Source of the DNA: an uncultured Collinsella sp.
Lineage (GTDB): Bacteria > Actinomycetota > Coriobacteriia > Coriobacteriales > Coriobacteriaceae
Assembly: GCA_900542165.1 (NCBI GenBank)
Contig: UQMM01000043.1
Location: forward strand, 1-11,392
Direction of reading: 5' to 3'
Length of the DNA: 11,392 bases
In this document: piece by piece, positions 6,397 through 11,392 of the stretch
Position numbering within the stretch: position 1 is the stretch's first letter
How the letters are laid out: each line of letters begins with the position of its first letter
The notes under the pieces: model-generated
Database searches by the model: none
The model's input: only the letters and a program-made list of their open reading frames with translations
What the model was told of the DNA's origin: nothing
Made by a program: the position numbers and the translations under genes

Positions 6397-7617
6397 TTAT
6401 GCCCCAACTTGGCTATCCGCGCCCCAGAGCGTGTTGTCGGCGAGCGCGATCAGCACCTGCTGGCAGCGAACGATATCGGCGTGGGGCACATATTCGTTGG
6501 GCTTGTGGGCGAGCGCGAGCGACCCGGGACCGTAGCTCATGCAATTGCGGTTACCCGTCTTGCCGGCAATGACGGCAGTGTCGGTGTAGCCGGTAAAGAA
6601 GCCGACGGTCGTGTCCGCGCCCGTCACATCGTCTGCTGCGCACTTGAGTGCAGCTAGAAGGGGAGAGTTCGGGTCGCGCTCGATAGCGGGGCGGTCGCCT
6701 GTCACGGTATAGCTTCCATGGCAGCCGGGGACCGCGGCTTCGGCGCCGGCGATGGCCTGCTCTACCATGCGCGTCGCGGCGGCTGTATCGGTCGGCGGGG
6801 TCAGGCGCATATCGACCCAGACCTTGGCATGGTCGGGCACGACATAGGGGCGATATCCGCCCTCGATTTGGCCAAACGTGATGGTCGAAGGCCCCAGCTC
6901 ATCGTGCACGGGCAGCGCCACAAACGCGCGACGGAGCGAACACACGACCTCGGCCATGGCGGCGACGGCATCCGCGCCCTTCCAGGGCTGGCTCGCATGC
7001 GCCGTCACGCCAGCCATTTCAATCTCGAACCACGTACGCCCCTTGTGCGCCACCTGGATCTGTCCGTCGGTGGGCTCGGTGTCCAGCACCCATTCGCGCG
7101 AGCCGACCCAGCCAGCATCGATCGCGGCCTCTGAGCCGCGCATAAAGTCTTCCTCGTCGACCGAGCAGATGAGTGAAAAGCCGCGGCGGGGCAGCGCGCC
7201 ATCCGCCGCCACGCGCTCGAGCGTATGGACCAGTGCGGCAATGGCGCAGGCCAGGCCACTCTTCATATCGCAGGCACCGCGGCCGTAGAGCTTGCCGTCG
7301 CGCACGACCGCCCCGAGCGGCGCAATGTCCGCGTCCCAGCCATCACCCAAGGTGACGGTGTCCATATGGCAGATATAGACCAGCCGTGGCTCGTCGTTCA
7401 AACCGGGCACGGTGACCATAAGATCGCGGCGCCCAGGGAGTACTTCGAGCTCTGCAATCTGCACGGCATCGAGTACCGGATGGCTCAGCTGCGCCAACCG
7501 TTCCTCAACCAACGCTTTGATATAGCGTTCAATCTCGCCCTCATACGCACCTGGGTCGGAACTGTCGATCCGCACGAGCCCTTGCGTAAGCCGCCAAGCA
7601 CAATCTGTATCAACCAT
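6397..7617 (-). CDS. M20-family metallopeptidase/deacylase (ArgE/DapE/CPG2 type)
   Basis: The start is taken as the ATG whose complement ends at 7617, with GAGGTG just upstream, giving 406 residues. A longer frame to 7695 has no ribosome binding site and would reach nearly to the serA terminator. The di-zinc site is complete: H84 and D86 in CHMDTV (83-88), D117 in YGRGACDMKSG (111-121), E155 and E156 in VDEED (153-157), D179 in VLDTEPT (177-183), and H371 in HKPNE (371-375). GVTAHAS (203-209) with H207 marks the lid/dimerisation domain. Enzymes of this family hydrolyse peptides or remove acyl groups from amino acids such as acetylornithine or succinyl-diaminopimelate; the substrate here is not determined. 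It is the first gene of a likely two-gene unit with the DUF1015-like gene. Confidence 0.88.
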   Translation of the reverse strand: MVDTDCAWRLTQGLVRIDSSDPGAYEGEIERYIKALVEERLAQLSHPVLDAVQIAELEVLPGRRDLMVTVPGLNDEPRLVYICHMDTVTLGDGWDADIAPLGAVVRDGKLYGRGACDMKSGLACAIAALVHTLERVAADGALPRRGFSLICSVDEEDFMRGSEAAIDAGWVGSREWVLDTEPTDGQIQVAHKGRTWFEIEMAGVTAHASQPWKGADAVAAMAEVVCSLRRAFVALPVHDELGPSTITFGQIEGGYRPYVVPDHAKVWVDMRLTPPTDTAAATRMVEQAIAGAEAAVPGCHGSYTVTGDRPAIERDPNSPLLAALKCAADDVTGADTTVGFFTGYTDTAVIAGKTGNRNCMSYGPGSLALAHKPNEYVPHADIVRCQQVLIALADNTLWGADSQVGA

Positions 7618-7658
7618 AGGCACCTCACAGATAGTTAGGTCAACATACAGATTGTATG
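7600..7658 (-). promoter_or_regulatory. Overlapping inverted repeats across the M20 gene start
   Basis: CATACA-GAT-TGTATG (7644-7658) is a 6+6 inverted repeat that contains a -10-like TACAAT on the minus strand, 27 bases ahead of the ATG. Independently, ACAATCTGTAT in the same element (complement of 7646-7656) can pair with ATACAGATTGT inside codons 3-6 of the gene (complement of 7600-7610). In an RNA this would be an 11-bp stem whose loop carries the ribosome binding site and start codon. The two pairings exclude each other. Either an operator over the promoter or an mRNA switch would explain the arrangement, depending on where transcription starts. Confidence 0.35.
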
Positions 7659-7693
7659 CCAAGAAGCGGCTCGGTGCATTTAATGGAGCGCTC

Positions 7694-7730
7694 ACAAAAT
7701 GGGGGCGCCTCTCGTGCGAAAGGCGCCCCC
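7694..7730 (-). terminator. Rho-independent terminator of the serC-serA operon
   Basis: On the minus strand a 10-bp perfect G+C-rich stem (7721-7730 with 7701-7710, GGGGGCGCCT on the plus strand) with a 10-base loop is followed by ATTTTGT. It begins about 63 bases after the serA stop and lies before the M20 gene, so it separates the serine operon from the downstream unit. Confidence 0.85.
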
Positions 7731-7793
7731 GCGGGCATTCAATGTCAGCGACGGGCGGGCCACATGGGGAACTGCCCGTCAGATCAGCCGGCG

Positions 7794-8957
7794 CTATTTG
7801 ATCACGCGCACGCGATACATCGAGGGAATCTGCTTGAGTGCTTCGATGGTACTGGTGTCAAGGTGCTCGTCGGTGTCGAACATGGTGTAGGCGTTCTCGC
7901 CGGCGGACTCGTTGGTCATGCGCTGCACGTTGGCGTTGTCCTTGGCAAGGATTGCCGTGATCTGGCCGATCATGTTGGGCACGTTGGCGTGCAGGCAGGC
8001 GATGCGGCTTGCGGCGCGCGCCTTGCCCATGCTGCAGGCGGGGTAGTTGACGCTGTGTGCGATGTTGCCGTTCTCCAGGTAATCCTTGAGCTCGCTGATG
8101 GCCATGTCGGCGCAGTTGGCCTCGGCCTCGCCGGTGCCTGCGCCCGAGTGCGTGGTGATAAACGTATTGGGCATCTTGACGGTTTTGGGCGTGGCAAAGT
8201 CGCAGCTAAACCAGCTGAGCTTGCCTGCACGCAGGGCGGCGTCGACGGCGTCCTCGTCAATGATGGTCTCGCGTGCGTAGTTGATCAGCACGGCGTCCGG
8301 GGCCAGCAGGTTGATCTGCTCGGTGCTGATCATGCCGATGGTGTCGGCCTTGCTGGGCACGTGCACCGTGAGGTAATCACAGCCGCGGCAGAGATCTTCG
8401 AGCGTGCCCACGCGCTGCACCTCGCGGCTCAGCACCCACGCGTGCTCGACGGAAATGAACGGGTCGTAGCCGTAAACGTCCATGCCCAGGTCGACGCAGG
8501 CGTTGGCGACCTTGGAACCTACGTTGCCCAGGCCGATGACGCCGATGCGCTTGCCTTTAAGCTCGCGGCCCACAAAGGCCTTCTTGGCCTTTTCGGCATC
8601 GACCTGAATCTCGGGGTCGTCGGCGTTGTCGCGCACCCAGTTCATCGATTGCACCACGCCGCGGCTCGAGAGCACCAGCATGCCTAGGACGAGCTCCTTA
8701 ACGGCGTTGCTGTTAGCGCCGGGGGAGTTAAAGACGACGACGCCCTTCTTGGCGTACTCCTCGACGGGGATGTTGTTGACGCCGGCGCCGCAGCGGGCGA
8801 TGGCGCGGATGCCCTCGGGCAGCTCGTAGCCGTGCAGGTCGGTCGAGCGCATCAGGATGGCGTCGGCCTCTTCGGCGGTGCTCACAAATTCGTAGCCCTC
8901 GCCAAACTCGACTTTGCCGTCCTTGGTGATGTCGTCGATGGTCTTAATCTTACGCAT
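7794..8957 (-). CDS. serA: D-3-phosphoglycerate dehydrogenase with C-terminal ACT domain
   Basis: The 387-residue protein catalyses NAD-dependent oxidation of 3-phosphoglycerate to 3-phosphohydroxypyruvate, the first step of serine synthesis. It has the substrate-binding N-terminal part with GAGVNN (57-62), the Rossmann motif GLGNVG (142-147), HVPS (199-202), the catalytic Arg R229 in NYARETIIDED (226-236), and the catalytic His H270 in TTHSGAGTGEAE (268-279). The ACT domain (about 316-387, beginning ASRIACLHANVPNMIGQI) probably senses serine. The Glu of the usual Arg-Glu-His triad, expected 29 residues after R229 by comparison with E. coli SerA, is K258 here, in CDFATPKT (252-259). A short 387-residue form is common in anaerobes. 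AAGGAG stands 8 bases before the ATG. It is 70 bp downstream of serC and ends before the terminator at 7694-7730. Confidence 0.95.
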   Translation of the reverse strand: MRKIKTIDDITKDGKVEFGEGYEFVSTAEEADAILMRSTDLHGYELPEGIRAIARCGAGVNNIPVEEYAKKGVVVFNSPGANSNAVKELVLGMLVLSSRGVVQSMNWVRDNADDPEIQVDAEKAKKAFVGRELKGKRIGVIGLGNVGSKVANACVDLGMDVYGYDPFISVEHAWVLSREVQRVGTLEDLCRGCDYLTVHVPSKADTIGMISTEQINLLAPDAVLINYARETIIDEDAVDAALRAGKLSWFSCDFATPKTVKMPNTFITTHSGAGTGEAEANCADMAISELKDYLENGNIAHSVNYPACSMGKARAASRIACLHANVPNMIGQITAILAKDNANVQRMTNESAGENAYTMFDTDEHLDTSTIEALKQIPSMYRVRVIK

Positions 8958-9011
8958 GGAAAAACTCCTTAGCAGGTTTGGTTTAAACAGGTGGTTTGAA
9001 GTGGCTGGTCG

Positions 9012-9028
9012 GCCCGCGCGTTGCGGGC
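9012..9028 (-). other. Intercistronic hairpin between serC and serA
   Basis: GCCCGC (9012-9017) and GCGGGC (9023-9028) form a 6-bp stem with a five-base loop that starts inside the serC stop codon. No T-run follows in the direction of transcription, so it is unlikely to terminate fully; it could set the serC:serA ratio or protect the upstream mRNA. It may equally be neutral. Confidence 0.3.
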
Positions 9029-10152
9029 TAGTTAGATCGCGGACTCAAACTATGCTGCGCTTCGAAGTCCTTCATGTACGAGGCCAGTGCCTGCACGTCT
9101 TCCATGGTTACGGCGTTGTAGACGCTGGCGCGCATACCGCCCACCAGGCGATGGCCCTTGACGTTTTGAATCTGGTGCTTGGCCGCGCCTGCGACAAAGG
9201 CCGCGTCGAGTTCGGCGTCGCCGGTGCGGAAGGTGACGTTGGCGATGGAGCGGCTGTCGGCCTGCGTAGTGCTATGGAACAGCTCGCTGTGCTCGAGCAG
9301 CTCATAGAGCAGGTTGGCCTTGGCCCAGTTGCGCTCGGCCATGGCGGCAAGTCCGCCGGTCTCCTCGACCCAATGGAACACCTTGCCGCACACGTAGATG
9401 CCAAAGGTGTTAGGCGTGTTGAGCATGGAGCCCTTGGCGGCCTGGGTCTTAAGGTCCATGTACTGCGGCGTCTGCGCAAAGGCGGGGCCGTCGGCGATGA
9501 GGTCGTCGCGCACGATGACCACGGTCACGCCCGCGGCACCAGCGTTTTTCTGCGCGCCGGCGTAGATGAGGCCGTAGCGCTCGACGTCGAGCGGCTGCGA
9601 CAGAAAACAGCTCGAGACATCGGCGACCAGCGGCACGTCGCCGCAGTTGGGCAGCTCGTGGTACATGGTGCCAAAGATGGTGTTGTTCTGGCAGATGTAG
9701 ACGTAGTCGAGCCCGTCGCCCGCAGCCTCGTCGGCAATGCGCGCGTTGATGTCGGCCATGTTGGGAATGCGGTCGAAGTTGGTGTCCTCGGAGCTCGCGA
9801 GCAGCACGGCCTCGCCGTACTTGGCGGCTTCTTTGTATGCCTTGTTGGCAAAGTTGCCGGCCACGATGTAGCCGGCGCGGCCGCGGCGCATGAGGTTCAT
9901 GGGGATGCCCGCAAACTGCAGCGTGGCGCCGCCCTGCAAAAACAGGACGCGGTAATTGTCGGGGATGCTCAGCAGGCGACGCAGGGTTGCCTCGGCGTCG
10001 TCGATGATCTGCTGGTACATGCTAGATCGATGGCTCATCTCGAGCACGGACATGCCGCAACCGCGGTAGTCCATCATCTCGTCGGCGATCTCGGCGAGCA
10101 CGCTTGTAGGCAGTGCGGCCGGGCCAGCTGAGAAGTTGTGCACACGTGCCAT
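9028..10152 (-). CDS. serC: Phosphoserine aminotransferase
   Basis: The 374-residue PLP enzyme transfers the amino group of glutamate to 3-phosphohydroxypyruvate, giving phosphoserine; the family also acts in pyridoxine synthesis in some bacteria. Diagnostic features are the N-terminal NFSAGPAALP (6-15), EMSHRS (38-43), the phosphate-binding LQGGATLQF (72-80), D178 in ADVSS (177-181), which contacts the pyridine ring, the Schiff-base lysine K202 in YAGAQKNAGAAG (197-208), and NTPNTF (245-250). The length is usual for the family. GAGGGGGA precedes the ATG by about 8 bases. It is the first gene of the serC-serA operon. Confidence 0.96.
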   Translation of the reverse strand: MARVHNFSAGPAALPTSVLAEIADEMMDYRGCGMSVLEMSHRSSMYQQIIDDAEATLRRLLSIPDNYRVLFLQGGATLQFAGIPMNLMRRGRAGYIVAGNFANKAYKEAAKYGEAVLLASSEDTNFDRIPNMADINARIADEAAGDGLDYVYICQNNTIFGTMYHELPNCGDVPLVADVSSCFLSQPLDVERYGLIYAGAQKNAGAAGVTVVIVRDDLIADGPAFAQTPQYMDLKTQAAKGSMLNTPNTFGIYVCGKVFHWVEETGGLAAMAERNWAKANLLYELLEHSELFHSTTQADSRSIANVTFRTGDAELDAAFVAGAAKHQIQNVKGHRLVGGMRASVYNAVTMEDVQALASYMKDFEAQHSLSPRSN

Positions 10153-10190
10153 CTTCTAGTCCCCCTCGTAGTCGTTTGAACGTTCGGGAT

Positions 10191-10199
10191 ACTTTAGCA
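10191..10199 (-). promoter_or_regulatory. Possible extended -10 promoter of serC-serA
   Basis: On the minus strand TGCTAAAGT reads as an extended -10 element (TG-N-TAAAGT), placing a start site about 30 bases before the serC ATG. The hexamer 17 bases upstream (TCGCAC) is a poor -35. It is the best promoter candidate in the 226 bp between the antiporter and serC. Confidence 0.3.
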
Positions 10200-10286
10200 C
10201 AGTGGAGCGCCAGGTGCGACCGCATCACGGTAAAACTCGAGTGCGCTGCTATGATTTACAGGATGGTTACATGGGGGAGGGGTGCT

Positions 10287-10361
10287 TTACTCCTCGGGCA
10301 AATCCGAATCTGCGAGCGAAGGCATGAGGTTCTCTAGGCGCTTGATCTCTTCGCCGCAAAT
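10287..10361 (-). CDS. Tentative 24-codon microORF with ATT start behind a perfect Shine-Dalgarno
   Basis: Just after the antiporter stop, the minus strand has AGGAGG (10368-10373), six bases, and then ATT followed by 23 more sense codons and TAA. The peptide contains EEIKRLENLMPSLADSDLPE, which looks coding-like: acidic, helix-prone, with mostly G/C third positions (17 of 24). No ATG, GTG or TTG lies in this frame before an internal ATG at codon 13, so expression would need the rare ATT start or the internal ATG. It could be a leader peptide, a relict 3' end of a decayed gene, or chance. Confidence 0.2.
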   Translation of the reverse strand: MCGEEIKRLENLMPSLADSDLPEE

Positions 10362-10378
10362 TAGCTACCTCCTGGTCA

Positions 10379-11392
10379 CTACGACGCCAGTGTGGCGATG
10401 ACGGCTTCGTCGCCGGCGTATATGAGGGTGTCGCCATCGGGGATGATCGTCTGGCCTTCGCGCTTGAGCATCACCACAATAAACGGATGCTTGCCTTGCG
10501 GCACGTCGCGCAGGCGCTGACCGGCCAGGCGACCGTGGGGGGTCACGGTGACCTCGCGCAGTGTAACCTCGGCACGCTCTTCGAATGTTGGGGCGGCCAT
10601 CACCAGTAGATCGCCTTCCTGGATCACGGTATCGCCGTTGGGCAGCACCGGGTGCGCCCCGTCGCGCAGTACCAGGACCACGAGCATATCTGTAGCGCTG
10701 CCAATGTCCGCGAGCGAGCGTCCGGCAAACGGATGTCCAGCGCCCACCTTGAGCTTTACAAACGACATGCCGTCCTCGTCGCGGTAGTCGTTAAAGGTGC
10801 GGCGCACGTCGCCGGTCTCATCGATCATATCGAGCTTCTTCGCCACCGCCGGCAGCAGCGAGCCTTGCACCACAATGCTCGACACGGCAATCACAAACAC
10901 CAGGTCAAATAGGTCGTGTCCGCCAGGAACGCCGGCAACCACGGCAAAGAGACCAAAGACGACCGAAGCTACTCCGCGCAGACCCGCCCAGCTTACGAGC
11001 GCAACCTGGCGAGGGTTCGTCTTAAAGGGCGCTAGGAGCACGCCGACGGCGATGGGGCGGCTCACAAAGAGCATAAACGCCATGAGTGCCAGGCTCGGCA
11101 GCAGCATCTGCGGCAGGCGTGCGGGCGTTACGAGCAGGCCGAGCAAGAAGAAGATCGTCATCTCGGCCATCTCGGTGAGGGTATCGAAGAAGTGCGCCAT
11201 CTCGACCTTGCCGGTGATGTCGCTCGCACCCAGCACAATGCCGGCCAGGTACACGGCCAAAAATCCGTTGCCGCCCAGGTAGCTCGGCAGCGCGTAGGCG
11301 ACGATGGCCACGGCGAACAAAAAGATGGTCTGCGCGCCCTCGGCCGTTGCGTGCGCGCGTTCAATCAGGCGGCCCGCCGCCCAGCCGATGGC
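10379..11392 (-). CDS. K+/H+ (CPA1-type) antiporter with two RCK_C domains, partial (N-terminus outside window)
   Basis: The last 337 residues are visible and the frame is open at the right edge; a TTG at 11320 is an internal codon, not the start. The visible part begins within the membrane domain and has hydrophobic segments including YLGGNGFLAVYLAGIVLGA and the exchanger signature WAGLRGVASVVFG (135-147 of the fragment). Two RCK_C/TrkA_C domains follow: VKLKVGAGHPFAGRSLADIG to about residue 269, and VTVTPHGRLAGQRLRDVP to the end. Each contains the typical P-(N/D)-G-D-T-x-I turn and G-D-(L/E) strand. Proteins of this layout (COG3263, NhaP2/CvrA type) export K+ or Na+ in exchange for protons, and the RCK_C domains are thought to bind regulatory ligands. 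E. coli NhaP2 has one TrkA_C followed by a CorC-type domain, so two RCK_C repeats is a variant. No terminator is evident behind it. Confidence 0.85.
   Translation of the reverse strand, partial: AIGWAAGRLIERAHATAEGAQTIFLFAVAIVAYALPSYLGGNGFLAVYLAGIVLGASDITGKVEMAHFFDTLTEMAEMTIFFLLGLLVTPARLPQMLLPSLALMAFMLFVSRPIAVGVLLAPFKTNPRQVALVSWAGLRGVASVVFGLFAVVAGVPGGHDLFDLVFVIAVSSIVVQGSLLPAVAKKLDMIDETGDVRRTFNDYRDEDGMSFVKLKVGAGHPFAGRSLADIGSATDMLVVLVLRDGAHPVLPNGDTVIQEGDLLVMAAPTFEERAEVTLREVTVTPHGRLAGQRLRDVPQGKHPFIVVMLKREGQTIIPDGDTLIYAGDEAVIATLAS

Noticed and set aside
7618..7695. Longer N-terminus for the M20 peptidase
   Set aside because: It has no ribosome binding site, starts at the edge of the serA terminator, and M20 enzymes align well from the shorter start.
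7656..8687. 343-codon open frame on the plus strand across serA
   Set aside because: Antisense shadow of serA; the product is a low-complexity Val/Gly/His-rich string with no recognisable motif.
8914..10131. 405-codon open frame on the plus strand across serC
   Set aside because: It is antisense to an unambiguous serC with all catalytic motifs. Long opposite-strand frames are expected from the G/C-rich third positions, and the translation shows no family features.

Overview
This window looks like the chromosome of a high-GC anaerobic actinobacterium of the class Coriobacteriia, most likely Collinsella or a close relative. That placement is from recognition of the proteins, their codon usage (mostly G/C third positions) and a RAYT-type palindromic repeat; I could not run a search. 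It carries eleven recognisable protein genes, one very short tentative reading frame, and several long hairpins. No RNA gene, CRISPR array, transposase or prophage gene is visible, and no gene-free stretch exceeds 300 bases.

Left part (1-3359): a DnaQ-like DEDDh 3'-5' exonuclease runs off the left edge on the minus strand. It is divergent from a His-rich heavy-metal exporter of the ArsP_2 (DUF2899) type on the plus strand, and their shared 172 bp upstream region holds ordered repeats that look like an operator. The exporter ends at a long bidirectional terminator. Facing it on the minus strand is a two-gene unit in which a DUF308/HdeD-like membrane protein is followed, with no spacer, by a YaiI/YqxD (DUF188) protein.

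Middle part (3595-5645): on the plus strand come a nitroreductase-family flavoprotein, a REP-like palindrome sitting just ahead of a ribosome binding site, and two tandem histidine phosphatases 17 bp apart. A perfect 28-bp-arm palindrome closes the region and separates it from the convergent genes to the right.

Right part (5677-11392, all minus strand): in transcription order, a K+/H+-type antiporter with two RCK_C domains (cut by the right edge), then serC and serA, which form a serine biosynthesis operon ending at an intrinsic terminator, then an M20 metallopeptidase and a shortened DUF1015 protein. SerC and SerA convert 3-phosphoglycerate to phosphoserine. The last step needs a phosphoserine phosphatase, and no HAD-type SerB is present here. 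The tandem histidine phosphatases are plausible candidates for the metal-independent type, and DUF1015 genes often accompany serC-serA in anaerobic Firmicutes. The serine-related cluster is the most coherent theme of the window. The most unusual protein is the DUF1015 homologue, which appears to have lost the family's signature histidines.
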